DNA of 9,987 nucleotides from Burkholderiales bacterium (GTDB taxonomy: Bacteria; Pseudomonadota; Gammaproteobacteria; Burkholderiales; Burkholderiaceae_D), in NCBI GenBank assembly GCA_016197345.1, contig JACPVY010000556.1, forward strand, positions 1 through 9,987, read 5' to 3'. Positions within the stretch are counted from its first letter, which is position 1. Every line of letters begins with the position of its first letter. The notes beneath the pieces are model-generated. The model did not search any database, was not told the origin of the DNA, and worked only from the letters and a program-made list of their open reading frames with translations. Positions 1-6,443 of the stretch are shown in pieces. A program made the translations under genes and the position numbers.

Positions 1-2
1 AG

Positions 3-62
3 ATTTGTCGGGTGGCAAACGTGATGCGTCCTTACTTGGAAGCATTGGGAGCTAGGTCATGA
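3..62 (+). CDS. C-terminal end of AbiEi-family antitoxin (partial)
   Basis: Reading from base 3, the frame is open to a TGA at 60-62 and gives a tail ending VMRPYLEALGARS. This resembles the C-terminus I know from AbiEi-type antitoxins/transcriptional regulators, where an N-V-M-R-P-Y-L-E stretch closes the protein. The stop overlaps the ATG of the next gene (ATGA, 59-62), the tight coupling usual for AbiEi-AbiEii type IV toxin-antitoxin operons. In that family the protein represses its own operon and neutralises the nucleotidyltransferase partner. Only about 19 codons are visible, so the identification leans on the downstream partner and on the overlap. The start and any promoter lie outside the window. 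Confidence 0.6.
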   Translation: MCRVANVMRPYLEALGARS

Positions 63-907
63 GTGGACAAAAGAATATTGGTGCATCGGTTCGTGCTCGA
101 TTACTCAATCGCGCCAAAGAAAACGGATCTGACTACGGTTTGATTTTGACGAAGTATGCGCTAGAGAGGATTCTTTATCGACTCAGCATTTCCAACTGGG
201 GCGATGCATTTCTCCTCAAGGGTGCATTGCTATTCGATCTTTGGTTCGATCAACCGCATCGCCCCACGCGTGACATTGACCTATTAGGCTTTGGTTCCTC
301 TGAAGTGGATGAGGTGGCAGCGTTATTTCGGGATGTTTGTATTCTGAAATGCGATGATGGCATAGATTTCGACGCCGCTTCCGTGCGTGCAGCGGAGATA
401 CGCAAAGAGGCGAACTATGCTGGTGTTCGGGTGACTTTGCTCGGAATTCTGGATGGTGCGCGTTGCAATGTTCAAATCGACATCGGTTATGGTGATGCCA
501 TCACGCCTTAGCCAATACGTGTGTCATTCCCAGTTCTGCTTGATGGCATGGCAGCACCCGAAATGCGGGCTTATCCTGTCTATACCGTTGTCGCAGAAAA
601 ATTCCAAGCAATGGTGAGCTTGGGAATGGCAAATACCCGACTCAAAGATTATTTTGATCTTTGGGTGATCGCTAAGTATGTCCCTTTCGACGCTATGTTG
701 TTGCAGCAAGCAATTGCAGCTACTTTTGCGCGCCGGGCAACCCCTATTCCGCAACAATTGCCACTGGGTTTGTCAGACGTATTCACAAAGGACAGCACTA
801 AGATTCAGCAATGGAATGCATTTCTCCACAAGAATAAGCTGCAAGCTCAACCATTGGATGAGTTGGTCAACACGTTACGGCCACTGCTCTGGGGGCAGGA
901 GGATTAG
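59..907 (+). pseudogene. AbiEii-family nucleotidyltransferase toxin, interrupted by an in-frame TAG
   Basis: The frame from ATG 59 encodes the AbiEii/AbiGii toxin fold, a nucleotidyltransferase that in the AbiE type IV system arrests growth on phage infection. Visible motifs are K54-G55-A56 (family: KGA/KGG) followed by RPTRDIDLLGFG at 68-79, with the acidic pair D72 and D74; later come VQIDIGYGD, VVAEKF and RLKDYFDLW, all typical of the family. Codon 151 (509-511) is TAG. The same frame then continues without a break to TAG at 905-907, and the sequence on both sides is family-like (…GDAITP, stop, PIRVSFPVLLD…). Without the stop the protein would be 282 residues, a normal length. The likely original codon is a single base away, such as GAG. 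The second half could restart at GTG 521, but that piece lacks the nucleotidyltransferase motif. Alternatives are a sequencing error or amber suppression. The ATGA overlap with the antitoxin supports start 59. Confidence 0.85.
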
Positions 908-954
908 TTTTTGCATTCCGCTATCCAAGCTACTCTGCCTTGCAAGACTTCCAT

Positions 955-985
955 AAAAAAGGAGCAGTTCAACCAGAACCGCTCC
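955..985 (-). terminator. Intrinsic terminator of the hydrolase gene
   Basis: On the minus strand GGAGCGGTT (985-977) pairs with AACTGCTCC (969-961) around a 7-nt loop and is followed by six T (960-955). One pair is G·U in minus-strand RNA but would be an A·C mismatch in plus-strand RNA, and the U-run exists only on the minus side. This hairpin therefore terminates the minus-strand transcript about 34 bases after its stop codon at 1019. The abiEii gene converges on it from the other side. Confidence 0.85.
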
Positions 986-1018
986 CCTTCATTTAGCCAA
1001 AAATCAGCTTATTTCCCC

Positions 1019-1672
1019 TTATTTCACCTTCCTTGCCTTCAATACCGCATCAATCGCGCCTAGCAAGGATTTGCTACCCGCCACATCTTGCGACATTTCC
1101 CAGATCATCACGCCAGCAATGCCTTGATCGACTGCATAATTGACCTTGGCTTTGATGGTGGGAATGCCGTTGTACCAAATCGTATTGCCGACTTGATCCA
1201 GATTTTCTGCCCCAGCATAGCTGGCGATGATTTTGGAATAGGGCCATTCACCTGCTTGTGCGCCAAAGCCATAGCCATAAAAAGGGACACCTAGTACCGC
1301 TTTTGATTTCGGCACACCGCGTCCCAACCAATATTGCAAATTGCTTTGCGCAAATTCATACGAGGAATGCTGCCCCGGCGAATTAGGTGCCCATGGCCCG
1401 GTCGCATCGTAGGCCATGATATTGATCCAATCGAATTGGGCAAAGGTCGAATTCGGAATGTCGGCACCGCCATAACCTTGCGAAACCGCCGCGGTTAAGC
1501 CCTTGCCAGCCGGTTTCAAAGTGCTCGATAAAGCGGCGATAAATTTGCCGTAATCTGCATTGATCGCTGGGCCTTCCAAATCAACATCTAGGCCATCAAA
1601 TTGATGCGCTTTCAAATAGGCCAGAATCTTGGCGACAAAATTAGCGCGATCCATTGCTATTCGGATTTTCAA
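1019..1672 (-). pseudogene. C-terminal GH18 chitinase domain, severed from its gene by deletion and frameshift
   Basis: This 217-codon frame holds most of a glycoside hydrolase family 18 barrel. The catalytic DxxDxDxE signature is intact as FDGLDVDLEGP (D26, D29, D31, catalytic E33; E codon at 1576-1574), followed by INIMAYDATGPW, the VLGVPFYGYGFG strand and a terminal AGVMIWEMSQD strand. It has no credible start: the frame opens with TTG and no ribosome site. The strands that should precede it (YVANW…THLNLAFENPN) are in a different frame at the end of the neighbouring ORF, and the two frames meet at about 1650. From memory of the family, about 45-50 residues between those points are missing, including the SxGG strand. 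The remainder cannot fold as a full barrel and is probably not translated. The stop at 1021-1019 is followed by a good terminator. Confidence 0.85.
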
Positions 1673-4103
1673 AAGCGAGGTTCAGGTGTGTCACTTTGCT
1701 ATAGTCCAGCGTATTGGCATAGCTTGGTAAATCTATCCAATTGGCGACATAGCCCACCACCAGCTTACCGCTTGCGGCCGCTTTGACGGTCACGGTGACT
1801 TTGGCGGAAGTGGTCGCCGCGCCTTTGTCGTCGATTGCTTTGGCGGTGATGTCATAGTTGCCAACGGCGACATTATTCCAAGTGAAGCTATACGGCGCGC
1901 TGCTATCGCTGCCTAGTAAAGTGCTACCGTTATAAAACTCGACTTTGGATACCGTGCCATCGTTATCGCTGGCATTTGCGCTAATGGTGATAGACGCTGG
2001 CGCATTGAAGCTGGCGTTGTTGGCTGGAGCAGTCAAGCTCACGTTTGGCGCGTTGTTGCCGGAAGTGGCGCTGCCATACACTTCTAATTCAAACAGCGAA
2101 TAACCCCATGCCGTACCGCGTGCTGTGCCATTGATGCGCAGATAGCGACCTGTCCCGCTTAAGCCAGTGAGATCATTTGTCAATTGCGTATTGCCTGTCA
2201 CCGATTTAATCGTGTTCCAGGTGCTAGCGTTGCTTGATACTTGCACTTGATAGTCTTTGCCGTAAGCGGCTTCCCATACCAAACGCACGCGGTTGATGTT
2301 ATAGCTCGCACCCAAATCGACATAAATCCATTGCGGATCAGCATACAAAGACGACCAGCGCGTCGCCGCATTGCCATCGACCGCATTGGCGGCAACAAGC
2401 GTTGCATCTTCGGTGCTAGAGGCGACTACGGGTTTGCCCTTCGCCAGATTGGTGTTGGTGGCTGCGCTGACCGTTACTGTCGCTTGATTACTGCTGCTAA
2501 CCGCCCCGAGATTGTCGTAGGCTTTGGCGCTAATGCTATAGCTGCCAACGGCGACATTGCTCCAGGTGTAGCTATACGGCGCGGTGGTTTTGGTGGCGAG
2601 CAAAGTTGTGCCGTTATAAAACTCGACCTTGCTAATCGTGCCATCTTTATCGCTGGCGGTCGCTGCCATGCTAATGCTGGCGGGCGCGTTGTAGCTGGCG
2701 TTGTTGGTGGGCGAGCTCAAGCTAACGCTAGGCGCGCTATTGACGGCAGTGCCATATGCTTGGATTTCATAGATCGAATAGCCATATTCGGTGCCACGCG
2801 CCGAACCTAGCATACGTAGATAGCGTCCAGTGCCGTTTAAGCCACTGAAATCATTGTTCAAGCTAGTGTTGCCAGTGACAGATTTGATCGTCGTCCAATT
2901 TACCGCATCGTCGGAGACTTGCAATTGGAAATCTTTACCGAGTGCCACTTCCCAGAAAATCCGCACTCGGTCGAGCTTATAGCGCGCTCCCAAATCGACA
3001 TACAGCCATTGCGCATCTGAATACAGCGAAGACCAGCGTGTCCCCATATCGCCATCTACCGCGCGCGCGGCAACGTTGTCACCCACTTCGGTCGATGAAA
3101 CGGTGACAGGTTTGCCCGCTGCTAAATTGGGTGTCGTCGGTGCGTCCCAACCCGGCATTTTGTCGCGGGTAATGACGCGGCTATTGGCATAGGTGTCGCG
3201 AATTTCTTGATCGGAATTATTTTGCTGCAAGCCATACGACCAAATCATGAAAAACGTCCAGCGCGGTTGTGCTTGCAACACGCTAGCAGGCGGCACTTTG
3301 AAGGTTTCGCCCATCACCATCGGCTTATTGCCAGCTTGTTGTAGCAAGGCATTGTAGTAAGCGCTATTGCTAAAGCCATCACCATAGACATCTAGCGCGG
3401 CGACATCAAAATAGCTGCTGCCGGGATTGTAATCGGCGTAATTGGTGCTCAAGTCTTGCACATCCCACACCCAAATCAAATTCGTCAAGCCTTTGACGTT
3501 TTTCATATAGTCGTGCGTCAGTTGGTATAAGCGGCGCGTGCCATTGCTACCCGTGCGGCCACCCCACCAAAAAGCGTTTTGATTCATTTCATGCAGCGGG
3601 CGCCACATCACTTCCACGCCTTTGCTTTTCAAATATTGCAAATGCACGGCGATTTCATCGATGCGCGATTTCCATACTTGATTGAGGGCGCTGCCGTCAG
3701 TGATTAATTCATTCCACTGTGCATCGCTCAAATGACTGAGCAACCCACCATCCCACTGACAGACCGCATTTTGGGTCGGTGGGCAGGCGTGCCACATCAA
3801 ATTGACGACGGCGCCGGCTTTCCATTGGCGTTCGGCTTCATATGTTACATCCCAGCGCAAATTGGCATCGCCGTGAAACAGAAAATCGCCGCTATACAAT
3901 GCCGGGTATTTGCCCGTGATGGTCTTGACGCGTTCGGTGTAAGTGCTGGCATTGGTGCCATCTTTTTGGTCATTGTGTTGACCAGCAAGAGTCTTGCTGC
4001 CGGCGATGCTATACAGATAATTCAGGCTTTTAAAGCTGGTTTGCGCTTGTGCGGAAGCGCACACCAGCAGCCACATGAGAAGGAGAGGGATTAGGCGTGT
4101 CAT
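1641..4103 (-). CDS. Secreted multidomain GH26 hydrolase (probable beta-mannanase), GH18 tail truncated
   Basis: Start chosen at ATG 4103, because the protein then begins with a classic signal peptide (MTRLIPLLLMWLLVCASAQA, cut near residue 20); the frame is open further up only from a TTG. Domains, numbered from this ATG: GH26 catalytic domain about 23-320, with acid/base E172 in VMWRPLHEMN and likely nucleophile E266 in KPMVMGETF; discoidin/F5-8 type C (CBM32-like) about 326-451; Ig-like about 457-547; second discoidin about 552-678; second Ig-like about 685-773; then the first about 40 residues of a GH18 domain (VGYVANW…THLNLAFENPN), ending at TAA 1643-1641 through a frameshift. GH26 enzymes usually cleave beta-1,4-mannan; the lost GH18 half would have cut chitin-like glycans. 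The GH26 half should still be secreted and active. No Shine-Dalgarno is visible, but the ATG overlaps the stop of a leader ORF. Expression is probably set by the structured leader at 4127-4303. Confidence 0.88.
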   Translation of the reverse strand: MTRLIPLLLMWLLVCASAQAQTSFKSLNYLYSIAGSKTLAGQHNDQKDGTNASTYTERVKTITGKYPALYSGDFLFHGDANLRWDVTYEAERQWKAGAVVNLMWHACPPTQNAVCQWDGGLLSHLSDAQWNELITDGSALNQVWKSRIDEIAVHLQYLKSKGVEVMWRPLHEMNQNAFWWGGRTGSNGTRRLYQLTHDYMKNVKGLTNLIWVWDVQDLSTNYADYNPGSSYFDVAALDVYGDGFSNSAYYNALLQQAGNKPMVMGETFKVPPASVLQAQPRWTFFMIWSYGLQQNNSDQEIRDTYANSRVITRDKMPGWDAPTTPNLAAGKPVTVSSTEVGDNVAARAVDGDMGTRWSSLYSDAQWLYVDLGARYKLDRVRIFWEVALGKDFQLQVSDDAVNWTTIKSVTGNTSLNNDFSGLNGTGRYLRMLGSARGTEYGYSIYEIQAYGTAVNSAPSVSLSSPTNNASYNAPASISMAATASDKDGTISKVEFYNGTTLLATKTTAPYSYTWSNVAVGSYSISAKAYDNLGAVSSSNQATVTVSAATNTNLAKGKPVVASSTEDATLVAANAVDGNAATRWSSLYADPQWIYVDLGASYNINRVRLVWEAAYGKDYQVQVSSNASTWNTIKSVTGNTQLTNDLTGLSGTGRYLRINGTARGTAWGYSLFELEVYGSATSGNNAPNVSLTAPANNASFNAPASITISANASDNDGTVSKVEFYNGSTLLGSDSSAPYSFTWNNVAVGNYDITAKAIDDKGAATTSAKVTVTVKAAASGKLVVGYVANWIDLPSYANTLDYSKVTHLNLAFENPNSNGSR
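1785..2450 (-). repeat. Discoidin + Ig-like module, second copy
   Basis: Second copy of the tandem module, next to the GH18 remnant. The copies differ at many positions spread over the whole length, which indicates an old duplication under continued protein-level selection rather than a recent or assembly-made repeat. The Ig-like part keeps the APYSFTWNNVAVG strand of the first copy with substitutions. Confidence 0.85.
2463..3128 (-). repeat. Discoidin + Ig-like module, first copy
   Basis: Codes for a discoidin (F5/8 type C) domain followed by an Ig-like domain. It is a clear tandem duplicate of the module at 1785-2450, with shared stretches such as TRWSSLY, TIKSVTGNT, GTGRYLR and SKVEFYNG at matching positions. 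The unit is about 226 residues. Such modules usually bind carbohydrate (CBM32-like) and act as spacers between catalytic domains. Confidence 0.85.
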
Positions 4104-4174
4104 GGTCTCAAAAAAGTGAGGGAGGTAAAAAAGCCACCTGCCTCTGTTGAGAGGGACAGGTAGCGCATTTCCAT
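4100..4174 (-). CDS. Possible 24-codon leader peptide overlapping the hydrolase start
   Basis: On the minus strand ATG 4174-4172 opens a frame of 24 codons that starts MEMRYLSLST and ends at TGA 4102-4100, overlapping the hydrolase ATG (4103-4101) by the ATGA arrangement. The frame runs straight through the leader terminator (4163-4127). A ribosome translating it would therefore melt that hairpin and could hand over to the hydrolase start, which has no Shine-Dalgarno of its own. No convincing ribosome-binding site precedes ATG 4174. A second ATG at 4168, two codons in, is preceded by GGA but too closely. It may be chance. Reality would show as conservation of the frame among relatives. Confidence 0.35.
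   Translation of the reverse strand: MEMRYLSLSTEAGGFFTSLTFLRP
4127..4163 (-). terminator. Intrinsic terminator inside the hydrolase 5' leader
   Basis: Minus-strand RNA CUACCUG (4163-4157) pairs with CAGGUGG (4140-4134). CCUCU (4154-4150) continues the stem with AGAGG (4145-4141) across a 2-nt bulge and a 4-nt loop. The stem is followed, after one C, by six U (4132-4127). One pair is U·G in this strand only, which supports the minus orientation. It ends 24 bases before the hydrolase ATG, so it would stop transcription before the gene unless an alternative fold or a translating ribosome prevents it. Confidence 0.8.
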
Positions 4175-4303
4175 ACAAACGGCTAGTGGCTAGCCGATAC
4201 CGCTATACAAAGGATTTACCGCGCACGAATTCCTGCCGCCTCGCAGCAGCTAGGGAGTTCGTGTTTCACAGGGAGGTAGTCTGTCCCGCCTCTATGGGCA
4301 GGT
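4127..4303 (-). promoter_or_regulatory. Structured 5' leader with mutually exclusive terminator/antiterminator pairings (candidate riboswitch or attenuator)
   Basis: In minus-strand order the leader holds these elements. A hairpin CCUGCC/GGCGGG (4302-4285). A short ACAG/CUGU hairpin (4284-4268). A long arm CACGAA/UUCGUG (4263-4224) enclosing UCC/GGA and GCUGC/GCGGC. A perfect CGGCUAG/CUAGCCG hairpin (4196-4180). Finally the terminator (4163-4127). Several stems need G·U pairs that exist only in minus-strand RNA. ACCUGCC (4303-4297) is fully complementary to GGCAGGU in the terminator 3' arm (4142-4136), and GGGACAG (4287-4281) is fully complementary to CUGUCCC in the terminator 5' arm (4159-4153). 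These two pairings are nested, so they can form together and would destroy the terminator. I do not recognise the consensus of any known riboswitch class here. Confidence 0.65.
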
Positions 4304-4353
4304 AAAAGACTTGGGGATGTGGATTGCTAAATTTTTATTATTTAATTTTCGAA

Positions 4354-4359
4354 ATTATA
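4354..4359 (-). promoter_or_regulatory. Candidate -10 box for the hydrolase transcript
   Basis: A perfect TATAAT on the minus strand, in AT-rich DNA about 50 bases upstream of the first leader hairpin. It would start a leader of roughly 245 bases. No good -35 hexamer is seen at the usual 16-18 base spacing, so an activator or another sigma contact may be needed. Confidence 0.45.
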
Positions 4360-4449
4360 GACGGGATTTTATGAGAAATACATCTCTCCGAGCGTTTGCT
4401 CGCTGATATATTTTGCATATTTAACAAAATTTCTTTTGGGTAAATTGCT

Positions 4450-4503
4450 GCTGTCGCGAAAGTGGGAGGTACGTACCCTCGCCCGCTTGAGGCTGTCGCA
4501 AAA
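4450..4503 (-). repeat. Two direct copies of a short TTTYGCGACAGC extragenic repeat
   Basis: Minus strand: TTTTGCGACAGCCTC with a GCGGGCGAGGG extension (4503-4476), then TTTCGCGACAGC (4461-4450). Between them sits the 10-bp palindrome GGTACGTACC (4468-4477). The same unit recurs on the plus strand at 4745-4774 and, degenerate, at 4868-4896. The four copies bracket the 180-bp element, pointing inwards or outwards in pairs, and look like a species-specific intergenic repeat. Confidence 0.65.
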
Positions 4504-4525
4504 GGGTACTGCGGTCGCAAGGTGT

Positions 4526-4705
4526 GTCCCCTCTCCCCTCGTGGGAGAGGGCTAGGGAGAGGGGGCGGATGCAACCGCACAGCAAATTTTTGGCATTAAA
4601 GGCAATAATAAAATCTTTAAATTGCATTTTTAGCTCAAAATTATGCTGTTTTATGCTCAACCGCCCCCTCTCTCCCTGCCTCTCTCCCGCAAGGGGCGAG
4701 AGGAG
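4526..4705 (+). mobile_element. 180-bp MITE-like element, copy A
   Basis: A 180-bp unit with long imperfect terminal inverted repeats: the left arm 4526-4568 (GTCCCCTCTCCCC…GAGGGGGCGG) matches the reverse complement of the right arm 4661-4705. The left arm also folds on itself (CCCTCTCCC/GGGAGAGGG). The AT-rich core (4569-4660) contains GGCAATAATAAAA and ATTATGCTGTTTT. A second 180-bp copy in the same orientation lies at 9401-9580. It has no coding capacity, so if mobile it must be moved by a transposase elsewhere. No clear target-site duplication is visible. Confidence 0.75.
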
Positions 4706-4739
4706 TTTGGCCGCAAAATCGCATGATTTTGCGGCCAAA
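4706..4739. repeat. Perfect 15-bp-arm palindrome
   Basis: TTTGGCCGCAAAATC (4706-4720) is followed by a 4-base loop and its exact reverse complement (4725-4739). It directly abuts the right end of MITE-like copy A and is absent beside copy B. No T-run follows on either strand, so it is not a normal intrinsic terminator. It may be a protein-binding or extragenic palindromic site. Confidence 0.8.
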
Positions 4740-4744
4740 AATAG

Positions 4745-4774
4745 TTTCGCGACAGCCTCGCTTGCGGGAGAGGG
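4745..4774 (+). repeat. TTTCGCGACAGCCTC extragenic repeat, plus-strand copy
   Basis: Matches, in inverted orientation, the repeat at 4503-4476, including the trailing GCGGGAGAGGG. With it, the pair forms an outer inverted repeat that encloses the whole 180-bp element and the palindrome. Confidence 0.65.
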
Positions 4775-4828
4775 CAGGGTGAGTGTGCGGATGGCTTGTC
4801 ATCCGCTTGGTTGCGCGTCAAATGACCA

Positions 4829-4866
4829 TTTTTTCGCCGAAGACGGCTGCCTTTAGCGCGAAAAAA
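4829..4866. repeat. Inverted repeat downstream of the FHA gene
   Basis: TTTTTTCGC (4829-4837) is the exact reverse complement of GCGAAAAAA (4858-4866), and an inner GCCG/CGGC pair (about 4836-4847) lies within. It sits about 33 bases past the FHA stop. In minus-strand RNA the U-rich arm comes first, so this is not a textbook terminator, though it could protect the 3' end. I see no other terminator for that gene. Confidence 0.45.
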
Positions 4867-4867
4867 G

Positions 4868-4896
4868 TTTTGCGATAGTCTCAAATTTGGCGAGGG
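4868..4896 (+). repeat. Degenerate TTTTGCGAtAGtCTC extragenic repeat
   Basis: TTTTGCGATAGTCTC followed by GGCGAGGG matches the unit at 4503-4476 with a few changes. It ends two bases before the stop codon of the FHA gene, which marks the right edge of the repeat cluster. Confidence 0.5.
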
Positions 4897-4898
4897 AT

Positions 4899-6443
4899 TT
4901 ATGCTTCGCGCTCCGTGCGCATGGCCTCCATTTGTGCCGGTAGTTCCGCCACGCTATACACTGCTTCGCGCAGCTCGCTACTCGGTGCTAAATCGGCTAA
5001 GGGAGGGAATTTCCCGCCCGCTTGCAAACGCGTGGTTTGGCCGCTGCGTTGATCGGCATGCCAAAACGCGCCATGATCGTGAAACAGCAGTGGCAAACCG
5101 AGTGGCATCTGGGTATTGGCTTGTGGCGTGGTATTGGGTTTGAGTAAGTAAAAGCATTCATGCAAGCGTCCACCATCGAGCCGTTGCAATAGCAAAAGGT
5201 GGGGTAACAGCGCCGACACCTCAAGTTGCACAACATCGCGAAAGCTATGGGTGAATTTGATTTGCATCCCGAGTTTGAGTTGGCGCGGTTGGTGTTTGCC
5301 CGGCCATTCATCGTTCAGCAATATACCAAAGCGCGAAATATCTTCAATTTCTACGCCTTGCCCGCTAAAGCGTAGATGTGCGTGGCGTGCGCTGATGCGG
5401 CGGGTGAGGCCATCGGCTTGTGGCGTGTCCCCAATGTATTGCGCTAAGAGAATATCGGCTTCAGGCGTATTGCTTTGCCAGCGCCCCAGCACACAATCAT
5501 GCATGGCGAATAGGCGTAGATGTTGAATCAAGCCGGGGCTTTTTGTCAAAATACAGGCCGTTTGTGGCGCGCTAGAGGTTTTGCTGGCGGCGGTGAGTTC
5601 TTTGTGTTCGATTTCAATTAAATCTTCATCCCACGCGATGCTAGCGACGCCGACCGCCGCTTTGTGTCCGTTTTCCTTGCCAAATTCGAGTTGCGCCAGC
5701 GCACCGTTGTTGGCGTGGACATCGAGCTGCAAGGCGCTACCACCCACTTGCATTCCTTGCACATGGGCAATTGCGCCGTCTTCGGCATGCAAGCGCACGT
5801 TTTTGTGCGTCGCTAAAAAAGTTTGATGGATTTCGGCAAGGCTAGCATTGCTCTTTGGCACCAAAATCACTAGGGTAGATAACCACCGACGATGCAGGAC
5901 ATCGTTATCTAAACGCAATTCAATTTGAATCGAATATTGCCCATGCTCTTTGCCGCGCGAGGTGAAGGGCAGCAATACTGGCAACCATTGGCCATTCGCG
6001 GCTTTTTCAAATTGTGCTTGATAGCCGTGCTGCTTATTGCTCTGCGCTGGCAGCAACTCAGAGCGAGCTTGCATACTGACCACGCTACCAGTGGGGGCGA
6101 TAATGCCATGCAATTCCAATTTAATGCTCTGCCTGCCACCCGCTGCGCGTGGATCAAAGCCGCTGACATGCAAATGCGCATGCACTGCTTGGCTTTTATA
6201 GGCTGGATTGCCATAGGCGTTGCTGGTGTGGGAGGTGATTGGTGCCGCAGAGGCATTAGTGGCATTCATGCTAGGTTTGAGCGCTAGCTTACTGAGTGCT
6301 AAGGCAGTGGCGCGCTCGTCGTTAGCGCTAGGACGGGGCTGCTCGGAGACTTTTGGCTGCGGATGCTGCGCGCCACACACGCTCGCGCCTTGCTGCACCC
6401 ATTGGGTACAGTGCGGGTGATCGGGATTTTGGCATCGCATCAT
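4899..6443 (-). CDS. FHA-domain protein with N-terminal zinc-ribbon-like segment
   Basis: A 514-residue protein, probably cytoplasmic: no signal peptide or membrane segment. The N-terminus carries spaced metal-ligand candidates C4, C12, C23 and H27, like a short zinc ribbon. A low-complexity Ala/Ser/Asn linker (about 30-85) follows, then a beta-rich region (86-285) I cannot assign. At about 297-410 is an FHA phosphothreonine-binding domain: G320-R321, the S351-A-R-H354 motif, D368-I-S and G373…N377 are in the right order and spacing. The last 100 residues are unassigned. FHA proteins read Ser/Thr phosphorylation, often in type VI secretion or kinase signalling, but no kinase, phosphatase or secretion gene is in view, so the partner is unknown. 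The start has ATG at codons 1 and 2 (6443-6438), with only a weak GGGG upstream. The gene follows hicA by 127 bases on the same strand. Confidence 0.85.
   Translation of the reverse strand: MMRCQNPDHPHCTQWVQQGASVCGAQHPQPKVSEQPRPSANDERATALALSKLALKPSMNATNASAAPITSHTSNAYGNPAYKSQAVHAHLHVSGFDPRAAGGRQSIKLELHGIIAPTGSVVSMQARSELLPAQSNKQHGYQAQFEKAANGQWLPVLLPFTSRGKEHGQYSIQIELRLDNDVLHRRWLSTLVILVPKSNASLAEIHQTFLATHKNVRLHAEDGAIAHVQGMQVGGSALQLDVHANNGALAQLEFGKENGHKAAVGVASIAWDEDLIEIEHKELTAASKTSSAPQTACILTKSPGLIQHLRLFAMHDCVLGRWQSNTPEADILLAQYIGDTPQADGLTRRISARHAHLRFSGQGVEIEDISRFGILLNDEWPGKHQPRQLKLGMQIKFTHSFRDVVQLEVSALLPHLLLLQRLDGGRLHECFYLLKPNTTPQANTQMPLGLPLLFHDHGAFWHADQRSGQTTRLQAGGKFPPLADLAPSSELREAVYSVAELPAQMEAMRTEREA

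Noticed and set aside
2241..2810. Open frame of 189 codons on the plus strand opposite the hydrolase
   Set aside because: It lies antisense to discoidin/Ig coding sequence with clear family motifs; the Ile/Arg/Gly/Ala-rich product looks like a codon-bias shadow. The same holds for 3732-4094 (plus) and 5925-6287 (plus).
4104..4178. TTG start at 4178 for the hydrolase
   Set aside because: The extra 25 residues would precede a complete signal peptide and hide it; ATG 4103 gives a normal secretion signal.
4127..4303. Leader as a c-di-GMP-I (GEMM) riboswitch
   Set aside because: The hallmark segments (CACGCA…GCAAACC and GGUAGGUAGC…) are absent; hydrolase genes are typical targets, but sequence support is lacking.
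4706..4739. Perfect palindrome as an intrinsic terminator
   Set aside because: No T-run follows the stem on either strand.
4338..4884. Several 70-110 codon frames on both strands in the repeat cluster
   Set aside because: They consist of translated inverted repeats (Pro/Leu/Ser or Arg/Gly runs) with no family similarity and no ribosome sites.
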